From: Alcanivorax sediminis | Lineage (GTDB): Bacteria > Pseudomonadota > Gammaproteobacteria > Pseudomonadales > Alcanivoracaceae | Reading direction: 5' to 3' | Assembly: GCF_009601165.1 (NCBI RefSeq) | Contig: NZ_WIRE01000001.1 | Coordinates: forward strand, 3,100,001 to 3,164,000 | DNA: 64,000 nucleotides | Shown here: positions 17,964-26,235 of the stretch, piece after piece | Layout: every line of letters begins with the position of its first letter | Numbering within the stretch: the first letter of the stretch is position 1 | Made by a program: the position numbers and the translations under genes | Notes under the pieces: model-generated | What the model saw: the letters and a program-made list of their open reading frames with translations, nothing else | Told to the model about the DNA's origin: nothing | The model's database searches: none

Positions 17964-18728
17964 TCAGATCGTGAAGCCGCCGTCGACTACCACACATTCA
18001 CCGGTGACATAACTGGAGGCATCGGACACCAGATACAGCACAGTGCCGGCCATTTCCTTCGGGTCGGCATGGCGGCGCATGGGAATCTGGGCAATGGCAT
18101 GTTTGTAGATGTCATCATTGGTGAACAGGGCGCCGGCGAACTTGGTTTTGGTGAGGCCAGGCAGCAGTGCGTTCACTCGGATGTTGAACTGGGCGCATTC
18201 CTGAGCGAAAGACTTTGTCATGCTGATGACCGCCGCCTTGGAAATGGAATAGATGCCCTGCATGTCACCCGGGTGCAGGCCGTTGATGGAGGCGGTGTTC
18301 ACAATGGCACCGCCACCGTGCTCACGCATCAGCTTGGCACCATTGACGGACATGTAGAAATACCCCCTGAGGTTCACGTCTACTGTCTTGTCGAAAGCAT
18401 CCACTGGCGTATCCAGAATGTGGCCAAAATACGGATTGGCCGCGGCATTGTTGACCAGAATATCCAGCTTGCCGTGGCTATCACGGATATGAGCAAAGAT
18501 CGCTTCGATTTGCGCCATCTCGCCGATATGACAGGCAAAGCCTTCCGCACTGCCGCCGTCTGCCTGGATGGCATCCGCCACCGCCTGACAGTCATTCAGC
18601 TTGCGGCTGGAGACAATCACATGGGCGCCCTGCTCAGCCAGCAGACGCGCAATTTCTTCACCAATGCCACGGCTGGCACCGGTAACCAGCGCCACCTTGC
18701 CGGTCAGATCAAACAGTTTGGTACTCAT
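17964..18728 (-). CDS. SDR-family NAD(P)-dependent oxidoreductase
   Basis: A 254-residue SDR with TGASRGIG near residue 17, NNAAANP in place of NNAG, the catalytic YSISK and a C-terminal CVVVDGGFTI. The ATG at 18728 follows a GGGAGAG site; a GTG immediately upstream is an alternative. It resembles the SDRs encoded beside acyl-CoA dehydrogenase and APH-fold genes in Pseudomonas and Marinobacter. Its substrate is unknown. Confidence 0.88.
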   Translation of the reverse strand: MSTKLFDLTGKVALVTGASRGIGEEIARLLAEQGAHVIVSSRKLNDCQAVADAIQADGGSAEGFACHIGEMAQIEAIFAHIRDSHGKLDILVNNAAANPYFGHILDTPVDAFDKTVDVNLRGYFYMSVNGAKLMREHGGGAIVNTASINGLHPGDMQGIYSISKAAVISMTKSFAQECAQFNIRVNALLPGLTKTKFAGALFTNDDIYKHAIAQIPMRRHADPKEMAGTVLYLVSDASSYVTGECVVVDGGFTI

Positions 18729-18754
18729 CACTTACTCTCCCAGAAAAAGGCTGT

Positions 18755-18872
18755 AAGCCTCAAGCTACAAGCTGCAAGCTGCAACGCGTCAGGGGGGATT
18801 AGCAACCGGCTACACCCTGCCCGCGCGTCAATTTTTTTAGGTTTTATTGAAGCTTGTAGCCTGCAGCTCGGG
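18755..18872. repeat. Inverted AGCTACAAGC repeat pair
   Basis: AAGCCTCAAGCTACAAGC at about 18755 faces GAAGCTTGTAGCCTGCAGC at about 18849. The pair brackets the gap between the second SDR gene and the phosphotransferase gene. Members of the same family recur at about 24675, 24978, 30687, 30812 and 60756. Confidence 0.7.
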
Positions 18873-18875
18873 GCT

Positions 18876-19922
18876 TTACGCCCCGTTATGAATGATATCC
18901 ACCGCCATGCTGGCCAGCGGTTCTACCAGTGCACCTACGGTAGCCGCTTCCTTGCTGGAGGCATTGCCGTCTTCGGCGCGCTTGGCCACGCCCTGACAGA
19001 TCGCAGCGAGGCGGAAGAAGCTGAAGCACAGATAAAATTCCCAGTTATCAATCTTGTCGATACCGCGTCGTTTGCAGTATGCGGCCACATACTCTTCTTC
19101 CGTAGGGATGCCGAGTGCCTTGCGATCCACGCCGGCCAAACCTGCCATCTTCGCTTTACCCTGCGGCATGCGCATGCCCATGCACTGATAAGCCAGATCT
19201 GCCAGAGGGTGGCCCAGGGTAGAGAGTTCCCAATCCAGCACCGCAATCACTTTGGGCTCGCTGGGATGCCACATCATGTTATCGAGACGGAAGTCACCAT
19301 GGGCCAGGGCTACCTGACCATCGTCCTCCGGCTGATGCTTGTCGAGCCAGGCCATCAGCTCATCCATCGCCGGAATGTCTTGCAACCTGGACGCTTCATA
19401 TTGCTTGGTCCAGCGACCCAGCTGGCGTTCAAAATAGTTGCCCGGCTTGCCGTAGTCACTCAGTCCTGCGGCGTCCAGATCCACACTGTGCATGGCCGCC
19501 AGCACCCGGTTCATCTCATCGTACATCGCCGCGCGCAGGGCATTACCCTCTTCGCCTTCGCCACACTCCGGCAGGGAGGCGTCCCACAGGATGCGCCCGT
19601 CACAAAACTCCATCACATAGAACATGGAACCGATCACGTCACGGTCTTCACACAGGTGCAGTACCTTGGGTACCGGCACGTTGGTGTTCTTGAGCGCGTC
19701 CATGACGCGGTATTCGCGATCAACGGCATGGGCAGACTTGAGCAGGGCTCCCGGTGGCTGGCGACGCAGTACATAAGCACCGGACGGGGTGGTGATCTTG
19801 AAGGTAGGGTTGGACTGACCACCCTCAAACTTGTCTGCCTGAATAGGCCCCTTGAAGCTGTCGATCTGCTGTTCGAGGTACTCGGCCAGTTTTACCGTAT
19901 CCAGTGAATCCACCTGGGACAT
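18876..19922 (-). CDS. APH-fold phosphotransferase family protein
   Basis: A 348-residue aminoglycoside-phosphotransferase-fold kinase. The Brenner motif HGDFRLDNMMW and the metal-binding VLDWELSTLG are intact, so it is probably active on a small hydroxylated metabolite rather than an antibiotic. The family is fused to or encoded beside acyl-CoA dehydrogenases (the ACAD10/11 arrangement, in which a 4-hydroxyacyl-CoA is phosphorylated). Here the acyl-CoA dehydrogenase gene is the next one upstream on the same strand, which makes a role in hydroxy-fatty-acid breakdown a reasonable inference. The ATG has an AGGAGAG site. Confidence 0.87.
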   Translation of the reverse strand: MSQVDSLDTVKLAEYLEQQIDSFKGPIQADKFEGGQSNPTFKITTPSGAYVLRRQPPGALLKSAHAVDREYRVMDALKNTNVPVPKVLHLCEDRDVIGSMFYVMEFCDGRILWDASLPECGEGEEGNALRAAMYDEMNRVLAAMHSVDLDAAGLSDYGKPGNYFERQLGRWTKQYEASRLQDIPAMDELMAWLDKHQPEDDGQVALAHGDFRLDNMMWHPSEPKVIAVLDWELSTLGHPLADLAYQCMGMRMPQGKAKMAGLAGVDRKALGIPTEEEYVAAYCKRRGIDKIDNWEFYLCFSFFRLAAICQGVAKRAEDGNASSKEAATVGALVEPLASMAVDIIHNGA

Positions 19923-20015
19923 GGAGCTCTCCTGTTGTTCTGTCTGCTGCGCGAATGGCTTATCGCGGCGCGGCCTCCCTTGTGAAGAGAGAAGGGCGCG
20001 CCGGACATGATCGGT

Positions 20016-21224
20016 TCAGGCGAATTGTTTGGCCAACGTGCGGCCCAGCTGCATCATGTGCACCTGATCCGGCCCATCAGCCAACCGCAGGCTGCGCGCA
20101 TAACTGAAGAAGTGCGCCAGCGGGGTATCCTGACTGACACCCACGGCGCCATGGACCTGTATCGCCCGATCGATGACATTTAACGCCATATTGGGTGCAA
20201 CCACCTTGATCATAGCGATCAAATCCTTGGCGACTTTGTTACCTTCGCGGTCCATCATGTCTGCCGCCTTCAGCGTCAGCAGGCGCGCTTGCTCGATTTC
20301 ACACCAGGATCTGGCCAAATCTTCGCGTACGGAACCTTGTTTGCTCATGGGCTGGCCAAACACTTCCCGCTCGTTAACGCGCCTGGCCATTAGCTCAAAT
20401 GCCTCCTGTGCCGCACCGATCAGACGCATACAATGGTGGATACGGCCAGGGCCCAGACGCCCCTGGGCGATCTCGAAGCCGCGGCCTTCGCCAAGGATGA
20501 TGTTTTCCTTCGGCACCCGCACGTTGTCGAAAATCACCTCCGCATGCCCTTCCGGCGCATCGTCATATCCGAACACCTTCATGGGACGCACGATCTTGAC
20601 CCCCGGGGTGTTGGTGGGCACCAGCACCTGGGACTGCTGCACGTGACGGCTGGGGTTATCCGGGTCGGTCTTGCCCATGACGATGAGAATCTCGCAGCTC
20701 TTGCGCATGGCGCCGCTGATATAGAACTTGCGGCCATTGATGACGTAGTCGTCGCCATCACGCACGATGCGGGTTTCGATGTTGGTGGCATCGGACGACG
20801 CCACGTCTGGCTCGGTCATGGCGAAGGCACTACGGATCTTGCCTTCCAGCAGCGGCTCCAGCCACTGCTTCTTCTGCTGTTCGTTGCCGTATTTGGCCAA
20901 CACTTCCATATTGCCGGTATCGGGTGCGGCGCAGTTGAACACCTCGGAAGCAATCAGGCTGCGGCCCATTTCCTCTGCCAGTGGCGCATATTCGAGATTG
21001 CTCAGGCCGGCACTGTAGTCGCCATACTCTTTCGGAAGAAACAGGTTCCAGAGCCCCTTCTCCCTGGCCTTGGCCTTGAGCTCATCCATCACTGGCGGGG
21101 TTTCCCACGGGTTGGCCGCCAGCTCCTCGCGGAAGCGGGCTTCGGCCGGACGGATTTCGGAATTGATGAATTCACGAACCTGAAGTACCAGATCCTTCAT
21201 CTTGTCGGTGTATTGAAAGTCCAT
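20016..21224 (-). CDS. Acyl-CoA dehydrogenase
   Basis: A 402-residue flavoprotein of the ACAD family that introduces a 2,3-double bond into an acyl-CoA. Recognisable are [15 protein letters not shown] (about 137-151), the FAD-contacting region around YISGA, and the C-terminal helices ending in the [14 protein letters not shown] region (about 350), which is usual for the ACAD10/11-like branch. It lies directly upstream of the APH-fold gene on the same strand with a short gap. Chain-length specificity cannot be read from the sequence. Confidence 0.9.
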   Translation of the reverse strand: MDFQYTDKMKDLVLQVREFINSEIRPAEARFREELAANPWETPPVMDELKAKAREKGLWNLFLPKEYGDYSAGLSNLEYAPLAEEMGRSLIASEVFNCAAPDTGNMEVLAKYGNEQQKKQWLEPLLEGKIRSAFAMTEPDVASSDATNIETRIVRDGDDYVINGRKFYISGAMRKSCEILIVMGKTDPDNPSRHVQQSQVLVPTNTPGVKIVRPMKVFGYDDAPEGHAEVIFDNVRVPKENIILGEGRGFEIAQGRLGPGRIHHCMRLIGAAQEAFELMARRVNEREVFGQPMSKQGSVREDLARSWCEIEQARLLTLKAADMMDREGNKVAKDLIAMIKVVAPNMALNVIDRAIQVHGAVGVSQDTPLAHFFSYARSLRLADGPDQVHMMQLGRTLAKQFA

Positions 21225-21350
21225 GCAGCTCTCCCTTGTCCTTTTGTCTTGCCTGTAAGATTGCAGTCTGTAAGCGGTCTTGCTGCCGCCTTTTTTTGCT
21301 GCGTATTGATTTTGCGGTTTCTGGTCCGGCGTCAGGCGTCCGGCCTCACT

Positions 21351-22031
21351 TCAGAAATAGGTAATCGCATCGAACCGGTCGGCGCGATCCAGATGCGGGA
21401 CATTATTGAAACTGGCCACGCGCACCGCTTTGCGGTTGAAGAAACCATGGATCACGCTGGTATTACGGATCTGCAGGTTCAGCTCCACCACAGTGTCATC
21501 AGCAGTGTTGAGGGCATGCTTCATGAACATGCCCATGGCGCCGCCGGAACTGACGATCACCACTTTGTCCTTGTCGCTGTAGTGCTGCTGGATGTGATCA
21601 CGCGCTGCCGCTACCCGGTCGGAAAAATCCGCCCAGCTTTCTGGCAAGTCGCCACCCAGTTCATCATTGCGCCAGGCTCTCATGGCCGCTTTCAACGCCT
21701 TGTAGAAGGCCGAGGCATGAGCGCTATCTTCTGGCGCCTTGTCCTCAGGGTTCTGGGCCAGCCAGGCATGCACGATGGAATGGAAATCAAATTCGTTGAG
21801 GCCGGTGTGAATTTCTGCTGGCAGCTGGACTCCCAGCCCGTCACAAATGCCCGCACCGGTCTCCTGGTGCCGCACCAGATCGCCCGTAATCAGGCCGTCA
21901 AACTGCATGTCCCGGTCGGCAAAGTACTCGCCCAGCCAGCGTGCCTGCTGATGCCCCAGGGGGGAAAGCTGGTCGTAGTTGTCACTACCGAATGACGCTT
22001 GTCCGTGGCGGACAAGGTAAAACTGGGCCAT
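21351..22031 (-). CDS. Histidine phosphatase family protein
   Basis: A 226-residue phosphoglycerate-mutase-like phosphatase with the N-terminal LVRHGQASFG catalytic motif and a C-terminal VIVSSGGAMG, where the second catalytic residue of the usual SHG motif appears as SSGG. Loss of that His is worth noting and may affect activity. It is the first gene of the same-strand group with the acyl-CoA dehydrogenase and APH-fold kinase and may reverse a phosphorylation in that pathway. The ATG has an AGGAG site. Confidence 0.85.
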   Translation of the reverse strand: MAQFYLVRHGQASFGSDNYDQLSPLGHQQARWLGEYFADRDMQFDGLITGDLVRHQETGAGICDGLGVQLPAEIHTGLNEFDFHSIVHAWLAQNPEDKAPEDSAHASAFYKALKAAMRAWRNDELGGDLPESWADFSDRVAAARDHIQQHYSDKDKVVIVSSGGAMGMFMKHALNTADDTVVELNLQIRNTSVIHGFFNRKAVRVASFNNVPHLDRADRFDAITYF

Positions 22032-22379
22032 GCGCTACTCCTGAAGCGATGTCGTCGATGACCCAGACTAGAACAGCCCGAACTGTTAGTGAAATTGATA
22101 TTTTGAATCCTGGCCGATAAGTATGATGCATAGCCATCAGGCCCTGGGGGAATCGCCATGCGAGCATGGCTCATGCAACGGGAGACGTCATCGCTTGAGG
22201 TAGCGTGAGGGCGTGAGGGCGTGAGGCCAGGTTGGGCCCGGCAGGCCGGATGACCCCTTTGGCAGACTACCCTGGGAACCTATGCTTGCATGACGATCAG
22301 GAGCCGGTGGCGCTCACCGTACCAGCACAGCCCAGCAATAAAGAGGGGCAACGCAGGGTTCTGGTTTAAACAGAAGAGA
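22032..22379. other. Intergenic region with two divergent REP-like copies
   Basis: REP-like palindrome copies lie at about 22151-22176 (AATCGCCATGCGAGCATGGC) and 22274-22299 (CTATGCTTGCATGACGATC) in inverted orientation. The short GTGAGGGC direct repeat is at about 22204-22225. No gene is seen. Confidence 0.6.
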
Positions 22380-23009
22380 TCAGCCCCTCAGCATGACCCC
22401 TTGTAGAGCCACATCCACCACTTCCCCGACCAGCTGGTCCAGTTGCTCCTGGGTTTCGTCCTCTCGTGGGTGATACCAGTTGATCACCGAATTCATGGCA
22501 CCGAAGACCGGCTTGATGGCCACGCGTGGACGCTGTGCCCGCATGCTGCCCTCAGCCATTCCCTGCTCCAGAACCGTCAGGAAGAGCGACTCACAGTGAT
22601 TACGCCGCTCCTGCAGTCGGGTCAATTGCAGGCGCTGACTGGCCGTGGTGGTGCTGCGCAGCAGCATCTGTACCGCTTCAGAAACGGTGCGCTGGTAATG
22701 GCGGGTAAGAATCAGGGTGCGCACATAGCGTTGTGCCATCTCTGTGAAGCGCTGTGAAGCGGGCATTGAAGCCGTGGCCAGGGGGGTGACCTCATCGAGC
22801 AAGGCATCCATGGCCCGGTGGTGGATTTCGAAGAACAGCTCCGCCTTGGTGTCAAAATAGTGATAGACCATGCCCTTGGTGGCAGACAGCTCACGGGCTA
22901 TATCGTCAATACTGGTGGCATTGAAGCCTCGCTCCATGAAACACCATGCGGCGGCTTCAAGAATGGCATTACGGGGTTCTATGGCCAGCGCTTCACTCTG
23001 TTGTGCCAT
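22380..23009 (-). CDS. TetR/AcrR-family transcriptional regulator
   Basis: A 209-residue TetR-type repressor. The HTH (about residues 15-60) reads NAILEAAAWCFMERGFNATS and ends in KGMVYHYFDTKAELF. The chosen ATG (MAQQSEAL) follows GAGGA; the 30 upstream codons are noncoding. It lies just upstream of the histidine phosphatase / acyl-CoA dehydrogenase group on the same strand and is the best candidate for its regulator, by position only. Confidence 0.88.
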   Translation of the reverse strand: MAQQSEALAIEPRNAILEAAAWCFMERGFNATSIDDIARELSATKGMVYHYFDTKAELFFEIHHRAMDALLDEVTPLATASMPASQRFTEMAQRYVRTLILTRHYQRTVSEAVQMLLRSTTTASQRLQLTRLQERRNHCESLFLTVLEQGMAEGSMRAQRPRVAIKPVFGAMNSVINWYHPREDETQEQLDQLVGEVVDVALQGVMLRG

Positions 23010-23264
23010 GGGGCGTCCTCGTCTTATCGCGGGGTAAACACTCAGCCGCAAGTCTGTCACACCCCTGCAGGCACACCATTGACCTTGCCGCAGTATCAAC
23101 GTGTTAGCGCGCCCTACCCTTGGCTACTTTTTGGCCCGATCCCACCTCAACAAGCTATGCAACTGCGGGTATAGCTAATATCTATCCATCCCAGCAGGAT
23201 TTCCGCTTGCAGACACGTCTAGCGCTGGTTAGTCTGACTTCATTACGAACAGGATTCATTAACG

Positions 23265-23375
23265 ATGAAAGTGACCAACACCCCACAACTGCAACTTATC
23301 GCCTCAATGGCGGTGCGTTCGTTTGTGTCTGGTGCTTTCTATTTTGGGTATTGGTTTAGCCGCTCGCGCGCCTGA
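23265..23375 (+). CDS. Aromatic-amino-acid leader peptide, 36 residues
   Basis: A short ORF whose second half reads F-Y-F-G-Y-W-F (residues 25-31), with another Phe at residue 20. Such a run of Phe, Tyr and Trp codons is the mark of a transcription-attenuation leader. It precedes an intrinsic terminator and the DAHP synthase gene, the first step of aromatic amino-acid synthesis. The stop codon lies just after the left arm of a 9-bp hairpin. An AGGA lies upstream of the ATG. Stalling at these codons when charged tRNA-Phe, -Tyr or -Trp is short would favour read-through. Confidence 0.75.
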   Translation: MKVTNTPQLQLIASMAVRSFVSGAFYFGYWFSRSRA

Positions 23376-23454
23376 CCTTACCCAGGCGCGCCCGTTACGG
23401 GACGCCTGCCGAAACCTCTGAAAACCCCGGTCGGTATCCCGCCCGGGGTTTTTT
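23366..23454 (+). promoter_or_regulatory. Attenuator with competing hairpins and terminator
   Basis: Three helices can be seen. A 9-bp hairpin pairs GCGCGCCTG (23366-23374) with CAGGCGCGC (23383-23391). A mutually exclusive helix pairs CAGGCG (23383-23388) with CGCCTG (23403-23408) and, inside it, CCCG with CGGG. The terminator pairs AAAACCCCGG (23421-23430) with CCGGGGTTTT (23443-23452), followed by more T. The first helix overlaps the leader stop codon. How the second helix antagonises the terminator needs a folding calculation, since they do not overlap directly. Confidence 0.75.
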
Positions 23455-23515
23455 ATTGCCTGAAAGACCGGCATTCGGTACTGATCACATCGTGTCGACA
23501 CACTGGAGGCACAAC

Positions 23516-23593
23516 ATGTATCGATATCCACCGACAGCACAGCACCTGCGATTTACCCAATGGCCGCAGACCCATTCGAGATTACGACGATGA
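23516..23593 (+). CDS. Possible 25-residue ORF between attenuator and DAHP synthase gene
   Basis: It begins ATG TAT CGA TAT after a strong GGAGG site and contains two early Tyr, one Phe and one Trp. It ends 40 bases before the DAHP synthase start. It may be a second leader, a coupling ORF or chance. Nothing else supports it. Confidence 0.3.
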   Translation: MYRYPPTAQHLRFTQWPQTHSRLRR

Positions 23594-23633
23594 ACTCGCG
23601 TGCCTGGGCACGTACAGATTGAAAGGAAAGAAC

Positions 23634-24674
23634 ATGCAACAGCTTCAAAGTACCGCCAGCCAGCAGCAGACTGAGGCCACCCGTCGCAGCCAGCCCTTGC
23701 CCTCACCAGTCACCCTGCGTGATCGTCTGCCAGTGGATGCAGCGCTGGCTGGGCAGATCGCCAGTCACCGCCAGACCATCCGCAATATTCTTAATGGGGA
23801 AGACTCTCGCCTGTTGATCATTACCGGGCCCTGCTCACTTCATGATCCTAAATCAGCCCTCGAGTACGGCCACAAGCTGGCTGAACTCGCACATCGTCTG
23901 AATGACCGTGCCTTCATCGTGATGCGCGCCTATGTGGAGAAGCCGCGGACCACTGTGGGCTGGAAAGGCATGCTCTACGATCCGCATCTGGATGGCAGCC
24001 ATGACCTGGCCACCGGCTTGACGGTATCCCGTCACCTACTGCTGGATCTGGCTCGGCTCGGTCTGCCGCTGGCCACCGAACTGTTGCATCCCATGGCGGG
24101 AGACTATCTGGGCGATCTGCTCAGCTGGGCCGCCATTGGCGCTCGTACTACCGAATCGCAGATCCACAGGGAAATGGTCAGTGGCCTGCCCATGCCGGTG
24201 GGTTTCAAGAATGGCACCGATGGCGGTATTGATGTGGCCTGTGATGCCATGGGATCCGCATCGCATCCACACAGCCATATGGGCATCGATGACCAGGGAC
24301 GCGCGGCTCTGCTGCAGACCGCCGGCAACCCGGATACCCATCTGGTGCTGCGCGGAGGGCATGACGGCCCCAACTACGATGCGCAGAGTGTTACCCGAAC
24401 GGTGGCCGCCCTGCAGCAACGGGGCCAGAACCCTCGCCTGATTGTGGATTGCAGCCACGCCAACAGCGGCAAGGATCCGCTACAGCAACCCGCAGTACTG
24501 CGCGACCTGCTCGCCCAACGGGGTGAAGGGCAGCAGCACATCGCCGGGGTGATGTTGGAAAGTCATCTGAACGATGGACGTCAGGGCCAGGAGGGTGAGC
24601 TGGCCTACGGGGTGTCGATTACGGATGGATGTCTCGGCTGGGAGAAGACTTGTGCGCTGCTGGAGGGAGTTTAG
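23634..24674 (+). CDS. 3-deoxy-7-phosphoheptulonate synthase (DAHP synthase), type I
   Basis: Catalyses phosphoenolpyruvate + erythrose 4-phosphate to DAHP, the first step of the shikimate pathway, in the cytoplasm. The 346-residue protein has the type I (AroF/G/H) pattern: GPCSLHD (65-71), EKPRTTVGWKG, GARTTESQ, PVGFKNGTDG and DCSHANSGKD. I chose the ATG with GGAAAG upstream over an in-frame TTG. Which aromatic amino acid inhibits it cannot be told from sequence, but the leader peptide upstream indicates control by Phe/Tyr/Trp supply. It is monocistronic. Confidence 0.93.
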   Translation: MQQLQSTASQQQTEATRRSQPLPSPVTLRDRLPVDAALAGQIASHRQTIRNILNGEDSRLLIITGPCSLHDPKSALEYGHKLAELAHRLNDRAFIVMRAYVEKPRTTVGWKGMLYDPHLDGSHDLATGLTVSRHLLLDLARLGLPLATELLHPMAGDYLGDLLSWAAIGARTTESQIHREMVSGLPMPVGFKNGTDGGIDVACDAMGSASHPHSHMGIDDQGRAALLQTAGNPDTHLVLRGGHDGPNYDAQSVTRTVAALQQRGQNPRLIVDCSHANSGKDPLQQPAVLRDLLAQRGEGQQHIAGVMLESHLNDGRQGQEGELAYGVSITDGCLGWEKTCALLEGV

Positions 24675-25004
24675 CTACAAGCGTCAAGCTACAAGGCGCG
24701 GGATGGGCGGGGAGTCATTTGAACCGCCCTGCCCCGCGCACCATCGATGGCCAGGCTTTTTCTGAGGGATGTTACCTGCAAACCAAAGCAGGCAGGTTGA
24801 AAGGCTTCGCTTGCAAGCAAGCTTCCACCGATAACCCTCTGTCGCAGTGGTTGCGGAAATGCCCCTCGATAAACAACCCGCCACTGCTGACCGGGTTTCC
24901 TTTTCAATTTTATACGTTGAACTTTCAACAGAGTCCCGCGGGCACGGCCTTTCCGCCCCCCCTACCCCGCGCCTTGCAGCTGGAGGCTTGTAGCTTGCCG
25001 CTGC
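24675..25004. repeat. Nested inverted repeats between DAHP synthase and small-protein genes
   Basis: CTACAAGCGTCAAGCTACAA (from about 24677) followed by GGCGCGGG faces CCCGCGCCTTGCAGC followed by GGAGGCTTGTAGC (about 24967-24996), making arms of about 28 nt on a 320-bp palindrome. Between them is a CGCTTGCAAGCAAGC palindrome at about 24806. This is an end-of-gene repeat cluster between convergent genes. Confidence 0.7.
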
Positions 25005-25115
25005 TCATTTACCACGCTGGTTTTTAAGGTAGACAATGAACGCCACGCTGGCGATGCACACCAGGAAAATCACAAAAGCGGTGATTATCTGATACAACGT
25101 CAGATCATCCAGCAC
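25005..25115 (-). CDS. Small single-pass membrane protein, 36 residues
   Basis: It starts at a GTG and has a short polar N-terminus, one clear hydrophobic helix (about residues 9-30, IITAFVIFLVCIASVAFIVY) and a basic KNQRGK tail, giving a topology with the C-terminus inside. It lies 24 bases past the stop codon of the PhzF-like gene on the same strand, so it may be co-transcribed. It is too short for most gene finders. The ribosome site is weak (GGGA). I recognise no family. Confidence 0.5.
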   Translation of the reverse strand: MLDDLTLYQIITAFVIFLVCIASVAFIVYLKNQRGK

Positions 25116-25139
25116 ACTGAGGTCCCTGTCTGGTCAGTT

Positions 25140-26045
25140 TCAGGAGTACAGCAACGAACCCACGCCCATCTTCACCACGTTGCCACCAATACGGCAGCGC
25201 AACGCCTTGCCCGAACGCTTGTCGAATTCCGCTCGCAGCAGACTCTTGCGGGTATCCAGGCTACCGCGATCGATAGAGAAGGTGTGGGTACCGTCGGCAG
25301 TGTCCTTCTGTTCTGCCAGGTAGGCAATGAACTCGGGCATCACGTTGCCGATTGGGGGATACACATCCCTAGGCAAATCCGGGTTCAGGATACGGCCATG
25401 AAAATCCGACTCGCCGGTGATGGTACCGGGAGCGAACAGAAAGAGTTCAGTGGTATAAACATGCCCACCCAACGCATCCCAATACCCGGTATTCAGACTC
25501 GCTGTCAGCACGTGCTCGGGTTTGGTGAAAGGAACAATCAACGTGGGCTTGTCCACGCAAACCACCATGGGGCTGTATTTGCTGAAGGAGATATGCTTCT
25601 CGTCAGTATTCAGCGCCGCGGCCAGTTTGCTGACTTCCGGGGTGTAATGGTCAATAGTCGGGTGAAGTTCACGGGCAAACTGTATGGCGCCGGGGCCATC
25701 TTCCGTCTTGTCCACAAAGCTTTCGATCAGCTGATCGTTCTGCTTGAGCAGAAACGAAGCAAAGGCACCCTCGTCCTTGGTCAACCCCATTTCATGGGCA
25801 ACGAAAGAAGCAGCGAGGATGGTATGGGCGCCAAACAGTTGCTGCCCCCGGCCATTAAACACAGACACCGGAGCGGCACTGTTTCCGGGTTCAATAAATA
25901 CCGTTTCGGTTTGCTGGAATTCACTGGCAATGGCCGTCTTGGCATGCGCATCAATAGCCGAGCCATCAAGAGTCACAACGGGTATCTGGGTACCCTGAAA
26001 TGGCGCACCAGCAAACACATCCAGCAAGGCATAATCGAGTGCCAT
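25140..26045 (-). CDS. PhzF-family isomerase/epimerase-like protein
   Basis: A 301-residue protein of the PhzF/YddE diaminopimelate-epimerase-like fold. It opens with DYALLDVFAGAPFQGTQIPV, the family's usual start (DVFT..PFxGNPxAV), although here Gln replaces the usual Asn. QQTETVFI matches the conserved Glu segment (about 45-52), and the FGAHTILAA region (about 71-79) is the second half-site's GH motif. I chose the start MALDYALL. The family isomerises small acids; the substrate here is unknown. Confidence 0.85.
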   Translation of the reverse strand: MALDYALLDVFAGAPFQGTQIPVVTLDGSAIDAHAKTAIASEFQQTETVFIEPGNSAAPVSVFNGRGQQLFGAHTILAASFVAHEMGLTKDEGAFASFLLKQNDQLIESFVDKTEDGPGAIQFARELHPTIDHYTPEVSKLAAALNTDEKHISFSKYSPMVVCVDKPTLIVPFTKPEHVLTASLNTGYWDALGGHVYTTELFLFAPGTITGESDFHGRILNPDLPRDVYPPIGNVMPEFIAYLAEQKDTADGTHTFSIDRGSLDTRKSLLRAEFDKRSGKALRCRIGGNVVKMGVGSLLYS

Positions 26046-26235
26046 AACATCCATCCTCATTATTGTTTTCCCTCCTTCGACTATGCCCGAAGAGAGGATT
26101 ATTGCAATGGATGGAAGAACGCTGGACGCCAGAGGTCAAACGCCTGACGAGATTATGTGTGCCCGTTTGCCTGTGCAGGCAAGGTTTCCGCAGGGGTTGT
26201 AGTGTCTGGTTTCGGGCGTGTTGCGTCCAGCATTG

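Noticed and set aside
18069..19907. A 612-codon plus-strand ORF
   Set aside because: It is antisense to the second SDR and the APH-fold gene, which have clear motifs and ribosome sites; long antisense frames are common in GC-rich DNA.
20433..21995. A 520-codon plus-strand ORF
   Set aside because: It is antisense to the acyl-CoA dehydrogenase and histidine phosphatase genes.
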